Source of the DNA: an uncultured Clostridia bacterium
Lineage (GTDB): Bacteria; Bacillota; Clostridia; Saccharofermentanales; Saccharofermentanaceae
Assembly (NCBI GenBank): GCA_946187935.1
Contig: CAMHSJ010000001.1
Span: 1-64,000 of the forward strand
DNA: 64,000 nt
Direction: 5' to 3'
Under the pieces are notes generated by a model, which searched no databases, was not told where the DNA came from, and saw only the letters and a program-made list of their open reading frames with translations. The translations under genes and the position numbers were made by a program. This document shows positions 16,554-27,300 of this stretch, one piece after another; the first letter of the stretch is position 1, and each line of letters opens with the position of its first letter.

Positions 16554-17930
16554 TTATTGATCTGAACTCCTGAACGCTTCTTGATTCTCAAACTCGATCT
16601 TGGCTTTTGAGTCGTAGTATTCTTCTGCAGGCGGTCTGGGTCCGACGATGTTGTTCGTTTCATTTAAGAGGTTTATGTACGATCTGCGCCTCTTTGTCGC
16701 AAGTATAGTAACCGGTCTTGTCAGGAATTCCAAGGCAGGTTCGATCTTCTCACCGAGGCTTGATTTAAACTGGTATCCCAGAAGCGTCATCATGCCGAGA
16801 GGCGAGATCAGGCAGACGCATCCCAGGAGCAGGACAAAGCCTGCTGTTGATGTAATGAATGCAGCGCCCAGCTGATATAGGGCAAACAGGAATGCTGCGA
16901 ACAGGGCTATCCCCAATGTGATCAGGAGGGCGTCAATGATCCTGTGACCTATAAGCCTTAATCTTCTCTTGGCTTCGTCTACAGGCAGGTATCCGTCCGT
17001 CTTGCCGGTCTGACCGTTTACCGCGCACATGTATTTCTTGCCGCCGTAGCTGTAGTTTAAAAACCACACAGGATAGAGGGCATATGCGTGCTCAAGGTCG
17101 TACGGCTTTGCCGCACACGCTCCGAATTTGACTGAATCGTATTCGCTGAAGGCGAGCCTCGCGGTCTCTTTTCCGTACTGTTCCATGCGCGTTAAGATGC
17201 GGTCACAAAGACTGCCTGTCTCAAGGTTGAACTTCTGCGCGTAGAAGCCCTGCAGGTAAGACGACTGGAAAGGCTTTCTCTCGGATATGTTAAAAGGCTC
17301 GACCGACTCCATGAGAGCGTCGTTTATCTCAAGCGAACCGTCAAAAGGCACGTTGTTGTACTTGACGTCAAAGTCCGACATCAGGATGTATCTGCTGCCC
17401 GGCATGGCCGCGCTCTTGACGCCTTCGCCTCTGACACTGACCTTGCACCTGGAGCTTAAGAGCCAGAACGGGACATAGATGCCCTTGATGCTCTCCAAGT
17501 TGCTCTTGTCGAAGAAATCAGCCGGCACATATTTCTTGGATCCGGCAAACTGCGTTATGTTTGATTCCGCTTCCTCTCTCGTGATCTTAAAGGGGATGAT
17601 GTAATCGGGCCTGAACCTTTTCGAGAGGCGCCTGGTTATGATGGCAGGGGAGCCGCAGAAAGTACAGGATGTGGCAGCGGTGTTCTTGTCCGTGATGAGT
17701 ACCGCGCCGCAGCTGTCGCAGACGATCTCTAACTTGTCCTCCTCGTTCTCATCAGCCTCGCCCGCATCTATCTCGGGGAGCTGGAGCATGAGATCGATCT
17801 TCTCGGGACTGTATCTGTTGCCGCAGAAATCACATTTGACCATCTGCTCAACGGGATCGAAAAGCAGTTTCCCGCCGCATGACGGGCACTTAACGTCTCT
17901 TGAAGAAGCATTGCTGTTTGCACTATCCAT
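16554..17930 (-). CDS. Double zinc-ribbon membrane protein
   Basis: 458 residues from ATG 17930, which follows GGAGCCTTTT; the tracked start lies inside the upstream transporter gene. The N-terminus has two zinc ribbons: 'CPSCGGKL...CDFCGN' and 'CDSCGAVL...CTFCGSP'. A central domain with 'YIIPFKITREEA' and 'YVPFWLLSS' is typical of the TFIIB-zinc-ribbon-like proteins of Clostridia, and two membrane helices lie in the last third. It is 10 bases downstream of the OFA transporter and probably shares its transcript. Function unknown. Confidence 0.75.
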   Translation of the reverse strand: MDSANSNASSRDVKCPSCGGKLLFDPVEQMVKCDFCGNRYSPEKIDLMLQLPEIDAGEADENEEDKLEIVCDSCGAVLITDKNTAATSCTFCGSPAIITRRLSKRFRPDYIIPFKITREEAESNITQFAGSKKYVPADFFDKSNLESIKGIYVPFWLLSSRCKVSVRGEGVKSAAMPGSRYILMSDFDVKYNNVPFDGSLEINDALMESVEPFNISERKPFQSSYLQGFYAQKFNLETGSLCDRILTRMEQYGKETARLAFSEYDSVKFGACAAKPYDLEHAYALYPVWFLNYSYGGKKYMCAVNGQTGKTDGYLPVDEAKRRLRLIGHRIIDALLITLGIALFAAFLFALYQLGAAFITSTAGFVLLLGCVCLISPLGMMTLLGYQFKSSLGEKIEPALEFLTRPVTILATKRRRSYINLLNETNNIVGPRPPAEEYYDSKAKIEFENQEAFRSSDQ

Positions 17931-17940
17931 AAAAGGCTCC

Positions 17941-19140
17941 TTAAGCAGTCTTGGCAGAGCGGTTACATACCAGGAGATAGCAGATGACGAGGGCAACGGC
18001 ATAGAGGATGCCGGCCGTTATTATGATGTACTGATAGTTGTTATCCGTGTTTTTCAGGATAAGATCTGAGAGTGTGTTTCCCGTAAGGCCTGCTATTGCC
18101 CATGCAGATAGAGTAAGGCCGTGGATCTTGGAGATGTTCTTCATGCCGAAGCGTGATTCCAGGAGCGCAGGCAGCGTTGAGAAACCGCCGCCGTATCCGA
18201 GGTTTACGATCATGAGAAGGAGTATAACAAGGACTCCGTTTACGATGCCGAACGACAGTGCGCATATCAGTATGCACGATATGAAGATGATGACATAGAT
18301 AAGGCTTCTGTCTTTAAGCTTGTCTGAAACAGTCGAATAACCGATGCGTCCCAGGGCATTGCATATAGCTGTGACAGAGGGGATGATGCTGACTATGAGG
18401 GCAAGAGAATTAAGACCTGCAAAACGCGCTTCAAGGAACTGCTTCTCGTAAGATATCAGCATCAGGCCGCAGTGGATGTTGATGTAGAAGATGAGCCAGA
18501 TGCCTACGAAGGTCCTGTTCTTCAGGATGGAATAGCTGAATTCATTGTTAGTCTTGACCTCGGTCCAGTCGGAGGGTTTCTTAAGAAGGAGATGTCCGAT
18601 GAACATCATGATGAAATATGCTATGCCGAGGATAATGAACATGTTGGAGATGCCGACGCTCCTCTGGAGCGCTTCCATGATCGGCGTGGCTATGGCTTTT
18701 GCAAGACCGAATCCCATGATGGATATGCCTGTGGCAAGCCCCTTGTGGTCTTTAAACCAGAGCATCAGCGTCTTAACGGGAGTCAGATATCCGACGCCTA
18801 ATCCTATGCCCATGATGCATCCGTAGAAGATGTATATCAGGATAAGGGCCGGCATTCCCGTAAAGAACCTGAGCGTGAGACCAGTGCCTATCATGCCCGT
18901 CGTAAAGCATATGGCAGCGATCAGCGATGATTTGTGGATATTAAGCTCTACCAGCTTGCCTGCAAAGGCTGCTGACATCCCGAGGAAGAATATCGCAAGG
19001 GAGAACGCCAGACCCACGGCAGAAGGCGACATCGTGATCGCATCCGCCACTGCCTGTTTGATGGTGCTCCAGCAATAAACCGTTCCGATCGAACAGTGAA
19101 TGAGCAAAGCCGGTATCGCAGACCTGATCCATTTCTCCAT
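17941..19140 (-). CDS. OFA-family MFS transporter (oxalate/formate antiporter-like)
   Basis: About 399 residues with twelve predicted helices. The N-terminal 'LIHCSIGTVYCWSTIKQAV' and 'GMGLGVGYLTPVKTLMLWF'-like region match the OFA family of the major facilitator superfamily, which moves monocarboxylates. ATG 19140 has GAGGTG at good spacing; a GTG three codons earlier (19149) is the tracked start. Substrate not predictable. First gene of a two-gene minus-strand unit. Confidence 0.8.
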   Translation of the reverse strand: MEKWIRSAIPALLIHCSIGTVYCWSTIKQAVADAITMSPSAVGLAFSLAIFFLGMSAAFAGKLVELNIHKSSLIAAICFTTGMIGTGLTLRFFTGMPALILIYIFYGCIMGIGLGVGYLTPVKTLMLWFKDHKGLATGISIMGFGLAKAIATPIMEALQRSVGISNMFIILGIAYFIMMFIGHLLLKKPSDWTEVKTNNEFSYSILKNRTFVGIWLIFYINIHCGLMLISYEKQFLEARFAGLNSLALIVSIIPSVTAICNALGRIGYSTVSDKLKDRSLIYVIIFISCILICALSFGIVNGVLVILLLMIVNLGYGGGFSTLPALLESRFGMKNISKIHGLTLSAWAIAGLTGNTLSDLILKNTDNNYQYIIITAGILYAVALVICYLLVCNRSAKTA

Positions 19141-19259
19141 ATTCTTCACCTCACCAACTCATAGTCTTTCTATTGTATCAAGAAATAGTGATATATAGGA
19201 AAGAGATTATTGATCGATCTATATAGAATCAATTCAGCAGCCAACGGCCTGACTAAGTA

Positions 19260-22088
19260 TTACTTCCTTACAAACCTGAATATATTGCCCTTGTCGTCAG
19301 GGGAGAGCGAGCTGATGTATTTGAGATACATCTCTGATACGAAGTCGCCCTTGCCTTCATCCCTGATCTTCTCGAGGGCTTTTACCGCGTCATCTCTTCT
19401 GCCGAGCTGGAACAGCCTTAAGGCCTCGCGGAATTCTATAATGTTTGCTTCACGCTCCTGCTTGACGTCTTCTTTGAGACAATCCAGGACTTCGTAAACG
19501 CCCTTGACTTCATTGACGCCGGCAACCTGGATCATGCCAAGGTATCTGAGCTTGAGGTCGTCAGGCGAAGCGAGGCGGTCAACGGTATCCTTCGAGACGA
19601 GGATGGCCGTCTTGTACTGCTTCGTAAGTGATTCGAGCCTGGAAGAGAGGTTGACCGTATCTGATATGACCGTGCCCGAGAGACGCTCGCTCTCGCCGAC
19701 GATACCGATCATGGCCATGCCGGTGTGAATGCCGATGCCGATGTTGATGTCGCTGACATTCAGTTCTTTTGCAGTCTCGGGATCTAATACTATCGCGCGG
19801 TAGAGGTCAACGCCTGCTTTTACCGCATCGTCCGGATCTTCGAAAAGAGCCATTACCGCATCACCTATGTACTTGTCGACAAAGCCGTTGTGCTCACGGA
19901 TGATGGGGCCCGCCTTGCCGTAGATGGTATTGACGAAACCGAAGTTCTCCTTGGCAGTCATCATCTCCGAGTTGATGGAGAAGGAACGGATGTCGCAGAA
20001 GAGCACTGTGAGTTCACGGCTGCTCGCATCACCAAGTGTAAGGTCAGTGAAGCTTTCCTTGCCGAGGTATTCGCGGAACTTCTCAGGAACGAACTTGTAG
20101 TAGAACTTCTCGGTGCGGTCCTTCTCCTTGAAGGATCTCTCGAGGCTTATGGCCATCTCGTTGACCTGCGAACATATCTGGCCCAATTCGTCCTTGGACT
20201 TGTAGTTGACTCTTGCTGACAGGTTTCCTTCTGAGATGCTCTTAACGGCGGATGTCGCCTTCTTGATGACCCTGATGTTGTTGAGCGTGGATAAGACAAG
20301 GAGCAGAAGGAGAGTCCCGATGACGAGTACGCTGTATCCTGCGATCTGATACCAGATCTTGCTCCTGTCTGAAAGAAGGATGGAGTAGTCAGCCTCGACC
20401 TTGACGAAGTAACTTCCTTCGCCGCCCGCGTCGTTGATCCGTCCGTAAGCTGCGATGGTATTGTTCTCATATGCGTCCTTGCCCGTAATGCCGCCGAGCT
20501 TGTCCGTAAAGTACACGGGAGAGTCCCAGTCAGAATCCGTCTTGGGCAGATCCACATCCGTGTTCAGTTGGTATTCGAAAGGCATCGTGAGTTCTTCGTC
20601 ACTTGAAAGGACATAGTAATTGCCATCGTCTGGATGGTAGATGATGGAGAATATATAACCTTCGCTCCAGTATCTGCTGCGGTTAGTGGAGAGTTTCGTG
20701 AGCTTTTCGCGCAGGTCCATATAAGCGGCGCCTGTCCCCTCATCGGTCTTCAAGAGACCTGAGAAGTCGTAGCCGTCCAGGGTGTCGGTCGCAAGCTCAG
20801 TGATCATGACAACATCGTTCTCGATGCTGCTGCTCTTTTGCGAATCGACATAGTTATAGACGCTGACGGCAACGATGGTCGCCAATATGAGGAACACGGG
20901 AATGGTTATGATGAGCTGCTTATAAAGGAGCGTCTTCTTGCGGATGAAGAGGTTGATGACGAGCCCTAACAGCGGGATGAACATTAGATACCCGTATAAT
21001 GAAACGAGATGCATCAGGATAGTAACATGAGGTCTGAATACGATGTCTTCGCGAACGGCTTCGCCGCCGGACCAGGTGTAAAGACCGTTCTCGAGGCAGA
21101 CTGCTATAGCTTCAGCAGAAGAGTCATCGGGGTGGTAGGACTCCATCTTGACCAGGTAGTCTGAGCCTGTTACCTCGAACATCTTGGTAAGATCTCCATT
21201 CTCTAACAGACTGATGGTAAAAGGTCCGGTTCCTGTTGCAACATAGAGTTTGCCGCCGCATAAGACAGCATTCCTGAAGAACGGGTGATCAGTTCCTTCG
21301 GAGGTGTCAAAGCGGTATATGCTCTCGCCCAGAGGCTCATTAAATCCTGTGCGGTAAACATTGCCGTCGCTTCTTATGAACAGGAACGAGCCGTCCAAGG
21401 GGATCACGTATGCAGTATACGTGCCGTTCTCATCCGTAGCGTAAAGATCGCTGACGCTTACAGCCTGGGACTTGGTGTCGATCGAATAAAGAGTAACACC
21501 TTTTGGTTCAACCGTAGCGAACGTGACATGTCCGTCGTAGTAGTTGAACTTGCTCATCTTGGTGTAGCGGAGTCTGTCGGTGTCTTCGTAATCTATGGTA
21601 AATATCTCATCGACGAACTTGTAGTCAGCTGACAGCCTTACTATCGTCTCTGCTGAGAAGATGGAACTGTCGTGCTCGTTGTCGTGGTATCTGACACCGT
21701 AGAATTCTCCTTCATCTGTCATGACAAAGTTGGTCGGATAGAACATCTTTGAATTGCCGGCCATCGGGTCAGAAACGGTCGCGATGCCGCAGTATGTCTG
21801 CTCTTTGGTGTTTACATTATCTATGGCGAAAAGACCGTAAGTCGGGTCGATGCTTAGAGCAGCAAAGGTTCCGTCGTCCCTCATCGAGAAACGTCTTACG
21901 CCTGCAAAGTCAAATTCATAGTAGAAATTTCCCATTGCATCGCATGAACCGTGCGTATAGGGAAAAATAGAGGACGGCAGATCCAGTACAAAGGACGTTA
22001 CCATTATGAAGACAAAAGCCAGCAAGTTCCAGCGCGCCTTGCCGCAAGTCTTGAATATAAACTTTTTAAAACCTTCTTTAAGTTTCAT
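19260..22088 (-). CDS. Membrane adenylate cyclase (class III) with extracytoplasmic sensor and HAMP domain
   Basis: 942 residues. Order: membrane helix (about 20-40); large external region (about 45-360) with repeated 'GxFYG/DGSFLF'-type strands suggesting a beta-propeller; helix (about 370-390); a second helix pair around an external segment (about 395-590); HAMP (about 615-665); class III cyclase domain (about 690-880). The cyclase has 'VLFCDIRSFS' and 'FVDKYIGDAVMALF' (both metal Asp), Lys for adenine, and 'SDTVNLSSRLE' with catalytic Asn and Arg. It therefore looks active and should make cAMP in response to an external signal. A short helical tail follows. Confidence 0.85.
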   Translation of the reverse strand: MKLKEGFKKFIFKTCGKARWNLLAFVFIMVTSFVLDLPSSIFPYTHGSCDAMGNFYYEFDFAGVRRFSMRDDGTFAALSIDPTYGLFAIDNVNTKEQTYCGIATVSDPMAGNSKMFYPTNFVMTDEGEFYGVRYHDNEHDSSIFSAETIVRLSADYKFVDEIFTIDYEDTDRLRYTKMSKFNYYDGHVTFATVEPKGVTLYSIDTKSQAVSVSDLYATDENGTYTAYVIPLDGSFLFIRSDGNVYRTGFNEPLGESIYRFDTSEGTDHPFFRNAVLCGGKLYVATGTGPFTISLLENGDLTKMFEVTGSDYLVKMESYHPDDSSAEAIAVCLENGLYTWSGGEAVREDIVFRPHVTILMHLVSLYGYLMFIPLLGLVINLFIRKKTLLYKQLIITIPVFLILATIVAVSVYNYVDSQKSSSIENDVVMITELATDTLDGYDFSGLLKTDEGTGAAYMDLREKLTKLSTNRSRYWSEGYIFSIIYHPDDGNYYVLSSDEELTMPFEYQLNTDVDLPKTDSDWDSPVYFTDKLGGITGKDAYENNTIAAYGRINDAGGEGSYFVKVEADYSILLSDRSKIWYQIAGYSVLVIGTLLLLLVLSTLNNIRVIKKATSAVKSISEGNLSARVNYKSKDELGQICSQVNEMAISLERSFKEKDRTEKFYYKFVPEKFREYLGKESFTDLTLGDASSRELTVLFCDIRSFSINSEMMTAKENFGFVNTIYGKAGPIIREHNGFVDKYIGDAVMALFEDPDDAVKAGVDLYRAIVLDPETAKELNVSDINIGIGIHTGMAMIGIVGESERLSGTVISDTVNLSSRLESLTKQYKTAILVSKDTVDRLASPDDLKLRYLGMIQVAGVNEVKGVYEVLDCLKEDVKQEREANIIEFREALRLFQLGRRDDAVKALEKIRDEGKGDFVSEMYLKYISSLSPDDKGNIFRFVRK

Positions 22089-22210
22089 ATACGTAAGTAT
22101 AACATGAACTTGTCAAGGCTCCATATTTCTTCTTATCGTGCTGTTGATTCGTGATATATTGTTATTGGATCCGGAGAATGGAACCTGCAAACGGATATGG
22201 AAGGTTTACT

Positions 22211-23065
22211 ATGATCAGAGCGTTTTCGAACTTAATCATGCTGCCTGAGGACTCGAAGGTTTTTTGCGCTGACACAGAGTCCGGTTATCAATTCTACAGC
22301 GGCGGTTTCTTCGGATACGGGGAGAAGGGGGATTTTGTTCCATATTCCCTGATGCATTTTATCCCTATCCTTGTGATCGTGCTCTTGATCGTCCTGTGCT
22401 TCCTTAAGAAGGACAGATTAAGGAGCTGGAAGTATGAAGGAAGGTTCAGATTCATTTGTGCCTTTGTCATGCTTATTGCCGAGATGTCTTACTTCTGGCG
22501 TCTGGTTTATGTCGGAGATGAGACCGGAGCCGGTTCAATGCTCCTTAAGCTTCCTCTTCAGGTATGCCAGTGGGGCCTTATCTGCGCTTTCTTTGCGCTC
22601 CTGAGCCTTAACGATACTCTGTTTGGCATAAACTTTTTTATCTCACTTTGTCTTACCACGCCTGCACTGTTCATTCCGACGGTAATATCCAGGACAGGTC
22701 CCGGGTACTACAGGTATTATCAGTTCTGGCTGGAACACGGGCTTCCGATAATCAACGTGTTCTACCTTATGACCGTACACAGGAAGAAGCCGAAGTACCG
22801 TCACCTCTGGCTTGCGGTCGGTCTTCTGTTGCTGATGTCCATCCCATGCCTTATCGCAAACAGGACTATCCCCAATGCCAACTATATGTACCTTGGAAAC
22901 TTTGCGCCCGGAAGTACGAATACCTTAGATCCGTTGTCGTCTTTCCCCAAGGAGCAGTATCCGAGATTTTTCTTGATGGTCGGTCTGGCAGTTGTACTGT
23001 TTCATATCGCGTTCTTCGTTTGGAAGGGGATTGATCAGCTGTATCAGAAGAAGCACAGCAAATAA
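22211..23065 (+). CDS. YwaF/TIGR02206-family integral membrane protein
   Basis: 284 residues from ATG 22211, which has GGAAGG six bases before it; the tracked GTG is 20 codons earlier without a ribosome site. Seven to eight membrane helices are visible. The 'LPLQVCQWGLICAFFAL' and 'EHGLPIINVFYLM' segments match the YwaF/TMEM164-like family, where a Cys and a His are conserved and an acyltransferase role is suspected but unproven in bacteria. It is divergent from the adenylate cyclase, with a 122-base shared spacer. Confidence 0.75.
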   Translation: MIRAFSNLIMLPEDSKVFCADTESGYQFYSGGFFGYGEKGDFVPYSLMHFIPILVIVLLIVLCFLKKDRLRSWKYEGRFRFICAFVMLIAEMSYFWRLVYVGDETGAGSMLLKLPLQVCQWGLICAFFALLSLNDTLFGINFFISLCLTTPALFIPTVISRTGPGYYRYYQFWLEHGLPIINVFYLMTVHRKKPKYRHLWLAVGLLLLMSIPCLIANRTIPNANYMYLGNFAPGSTNTLDPLSSFPKEQYPRFFLMVGLAVVLFHIAFFVWKGIDQLYQKKHSK

Positions 23066-23169
23066 GCCCTGTTCCATAAAAATTAACATAATAATTTATA
23101 CATTGGTAACACTCTGAAACCGTCCTGAAGGTAGAATCGAAGTATCAATCTTTATGAGGGTGATTAACT

Positions 23170-24390
23170 ATGGCTTCAGACAACAAGTTCAGAAGAGTTA
23201 CTTTCGAGCTCATGGAACAGCTCCTGGAGGTCACAAACCTTGAAGAAGCTCTGGCAGGAAGTCTCGAGATCATTGTCAGGGAACTTAAGAGTGAGGCAGG
23301 CGCCATCTGGCTTCTCGACAAGAAGACGGACCGTCTTGCCCCTGTATTCCATATCGGTCCGACTGATATCTCCAACATCAGCATAGAGAACGGGATCGGC
23401 ATCGAAGGCCTTGTCACCAAGACAGGCAAGTCCATGCTGGTATCTGATGCCGCGAACGATCCGAGATTTGACGGCACGGTATTTGATGACAACGGACTTA
23501 TCACCAAGACGATGATATGCGTCCCTTTAAACAACGTTAATGATGTCATAGGATGCTATCAGATAGTCAACAAGCAGAACGGTTCAAAGTATGATCAGGA
23601 AGAGCTCGAGCTTTGCGAACACATAGCGGCTCTTGCGGCAATGACGATCGACGAGAAGGGATTTATCGTCGAACTCGAAGAGAAGAAGGAAGTTCTGGCT
23701 TCTCTTAAGAACGTAACCAAGCAGTACCGTACCGGCGATACGGTAAATATGGTGCTCAAGGGCATCAACCTCGAGATATACAAGAACGAGTTCGTCGTTA
23801 TATTAGGCGAGTCGGGATGCGGCAAGTCTACCATGATGAATATCGTCGGAGGAATGGATTTCCTTACGAGCGGAACGCTTACCATCGAGGGCAAGGACTT
23901 TTCGCGCCCGACGGATGAGATGCTCACGATGTTCAGAAGAGAGTATGTAGGATTCATATTCCAGGCATATAACCTCATGCCGAATCTTACCGCTCTTGAG
24001 AATGTCCAGTATATCGCAGAGCTCGTAGATGATCCGATGGATGCCGAAGAAGCTCTTGCCAAGGTCGGCCTGTCACACCGTGCGGGAAATTACCCGGGAC
24101 AGATGTCAGGCGGACAGCAGCAGCGCGTTTCCATTGCGCGCGCCCTGGTCAAGAAGCCGAAGCTCATATTGGCCGACGAGCCTACTGCAGCTCTTGATTA
24201 CACGACCAGCATAGAAGTCCTTCAGGTCATAGAAGACATCGTTAAGAACAAGGGCACAACGGTAATGATGGTCACGCATAATGTCGAGATCGCCAAGATG
24301 GCTGACCGTGTCGTTAAGGTCAGGAACGGGAAGATCGCAAACATCAAGAAGAACCTTCATCCACTGCATGCGGAAGAACTGATCTGGTAA
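23170..24390 (+). CDS. ABC transporter ATPase with N-terminal GAF domain
   Basis: 406 residues. Residues 1-160 form a GAF domain (about '[14 protein letters not shown]' to '[12 protein letters not shown]'), with the small-ligand or redox sensor style '[10 protein letters not shown]' and '[14 protein letters not shown]'. Residues 175-400 are a MacB/LolD-type ATPase: Walker A 'GESGCGKS', signature 'MSGGQQQR', Walker B 'LILADEPT' and H-loop 'VTHN'. It ends 4 bases before the permease. A sensor domain fused directly to this ATPase class is uncommon and suggests that transport is gated by a cytoplasmic ligand. Confidence 0.88.
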   Translation: MASDNKFRRVTFELMEQLLEVTNLEEALAGSLEIIVRELKSEAGAIWLLDKKTDRLAPVFHIGPTDISNISIENGIGIEGLVTKTGKSMLVSDAANDPRFDGTVFDDNGLITKTMICVPLNNVNDVIGCYQIVNKQNGSKYDQEELELCEHIAALAAMTIDEKGFIVELEEKKEVLASLKNVTKQYRTGDTVNMVLKGINLEIYKNEFVVILGESGCGKSTMMNIVGGMDFLTSGTLTIEGKDFSRPTDEMLTMFRREYVGFIFQAYNLMPNLTALENVQYIAELVDDPMDAEEALAKVGLSHRAGNYPGQMSGGQQQRVSIARALVKKPKLILADEPTAALDYTTSIEVLQVIEDIVKNKGTTVMMVTHNVEIAKMADRVVKVRNGKIANIKKNLHPLHAEELIW

Positions 24391-24394
24391 CAGT

Positions 24395-27300
24395 ATGAAG
24401 AAGACACAACGCAAAGACGCAAGACGGAACATAACAAAGCAGATAGTTTCTTATCTGTCTATCGTTATCATTGCCATGCTTGCGGTCTTAGCGTATCTCG
24501 GGATCAATTTTGCCGCCAAGGCAATAGCCGATAACGGCAACCGTTTTTATGACGAATGCAATTTCAGGGATGTTCAGATAATATCGACCAAGCTCCTTAC
24601 TCCGGATGACATGATAGCTATTGCTCAGACCCCGGGAGTATCGGATGTCGAAGGAGTGCTCATGACTGACGGTTCGCTGGGTTTTGGCGGCAATCAGACT
24701 GATATCAGAGCAGTTTCGCTTACCGAGAGGGTCAATACAGTCCTGCTTATGGACGGAAGACTGCCTTCTGCTCCCAATGAGTGTGTGATAGAGAAGCCCA
24801 TTGAAGAAGATTTGGGGATCAGCATAGGAGATACGGTTACGGTCACTGATCAGGACGGCAATATCCCCGCTTATCTTAAGTGCTCAGAATACGTTGTAAC
24901 GGGTTTTGTGTTTCATCCGGATCATTCCTGCTGGCCTTTTGTAGCTCCCGGAACCCGGTACATAGTTGTAACTCCGGATGCTTTTGATACTGAATCTCTC
25001 GAAAACTGTTTCATGACAGCCGAGGTAAAGATCGAAGGTACTGACGGTATGGACAGATTCAGCAGCAAATATCTTGATACGGTATCTGAAACGGTTTCAG
25101 GACTTGATGCACTCGGACAGGAGCGTTCACTTTTAAGATACAACGACATCATTGGAAGATACACAACAGGTATTGATGAGGGCCGGGCAGATCTTGATGA
25201 AGCTGCTATTAAACTAAGTGATGCCAGAGCTGAACTTGATGAAGGCTGGGATAAATATAATGAAGGTTTGCAGGAATTATCTGATGCGGAGGTCACGCTC
25301 GCTGATTCTCAGAAACAGCTGGAAGATGCCAAGGCCCAGCTCGAATCAGGGCGCGCAGAACTTGACGATGCCAAGGCCCGGCTTGCTGCGGCAAAATCCG
25401 AACTTGATTCCGGCTGGTCTCAGTTAGAAGATGCAAGACATCAGCTTGAGAGTGCACGCGCACAGTTAGATGATGCGAAGGCTCAGCTTGAAGATGCGAA
25501 GACCCGGCTGGAAGATGCGAAGGCCCAGCTGGAAGATGCAGCTTCTCAGCTCGAGTCAGGCTACGGGCAGATTGAGGATGCGAAGTCCACGATCCGCAAT
25601 ACACTGAAGGATTCGATCACCAACGTTCTTGGCACTGACATAGCAAACAGGATCAACTGGGCGGTGCCCTCGGGCGGTATCGATCTTGAAGATCCGAATG
25701 TAAGTGCAGCAATTCTCGCCATCACTCAAGGCATTACCATAGACCTGAACAGATCAATGGGTGACAACATCTATTCACTCATCGCATCACTCGGTATCCC
25801 AGAAGAAGAACTCAGGGCCGCATTTGAGAAAACGACCGGAACGATCCTTGATCTTTCTGACGGAAGCACTGTGCTTCAGGCGATAGTCAGTTACGTAACG
25901 GCAGAGTATCAGTCGATCAATGACAAGTACGAGGAATTTGCCTCTGCGGCGCGGTCATGGGATACGGGACACACCCAGTACATCAACGGGCTAAACGATT
26001 ACGGTGATGCACAAAACAGATATAATGACGGGCTTTCGCAGTATAACGCCGGCGAAGCCGAGTATCAGTCAGGCCTTGCGCTCTACAGCAGCAAGCTTGC
26101 CGTATATAATGCAGGCAAGAAAGAATACGACACAAAATATGCCGAATATCTTAAAGGCGAAGACGAATACGCAAGAGGCCTTGCGGAATACAATGCAGGT
26201 CTTGAAGCTTACGAAGAAGGACTTGATAAGTACCAGGAAGGCAAAAAGGAGTTAGAAGACGCACTTACCAGGTTAGAGGAAGGCGAAGAACAGTATGAAG
26301 CAGGTCTTGCCGAGTATAACGAAGGCGAGAGCAGATTAGAGGAAGCTGTCTCTGAGAGGGACAGCATCGATTCGTGTCACTGGGTCGTCCTCAATGCAGA
26401 AGGCAATGCCAGTTACCTCAGTCTTAACAGCGGAACTTCAAGCGTAAGCGGATTAGGCGGAACTTTTGCCCTTATCTTTGTTCTTGTCGGCGCACTTGTT
26501 ATCTATGCGACAGTCGGCCGTATCGTTGATGAACAGCGAAGGCTTGTGGGCGCAACTAAGGCACTTGGATTCCTAAACAGAGAGATCCTTGCCAAGTACA
26601 TGCTCTTTGGCGTGTCAGGTACGGTCTTAGGCATGACACTGGGCACCGTCGGAGGCTACTTTGGCATTCAGGCGCTGGTCCTTCAGATCTATGGCAGATA
26701 CTATGTATTCGGTGCAGGCAGTAAAGCGTTCAACACCATCCTTACCGTCATAGTATTTGCAGGAGGACTGCTCCTCTCGAGCCTTGCAGTCTGGTTTGCA
26801 TGTACAAATCTGATGAAGTCAACTGCAATAACTCTGATGCAGGAAGCAGTTCCAAGTGCAGCCAAGAAGGCAAAAAAGCCGGGAAAGAAAGCCGGCAAGG
26901 GTTCTTTGTATCGAAGCCTGATCTTACTGAACATGCTTTCCGATAAGAAGAGAGTTGCAGTTACCATAGCGAGTATCGCCGGATGCTGCTCTCTTCTTGT
27001 TGCCGGTCTTACGATGAGCTACTCGATAAAGAAATCCGTCGATTCACAGTTTGGTGATATTCAGCTTTATGATATGAAGATCACATTTAACGGTTCCGTC
27101 TGTGAAGATGCAGAGCAGGAGATCGCTGATATCCTGACACAAGAGGGAGCGTCCTTCATTGCGATAAGCGACAACACCGTTACCTACGATGTCGGAGGAA
27201 AGCTGAGAATTGTCGAACTCATGTCAGGTGATATGGAAGCATTAAACGAATTCTATATCAGACGTGACCCAAAGACGGATCAGCTGATAACAGACTCTCA

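Noticed and set aside
25218-26255. Low-complexity ORFs inside the coiled-coil region (25218, 25293 minus, 26004)
   Set aside because: They arise from reading the heptad repeats in other frames.
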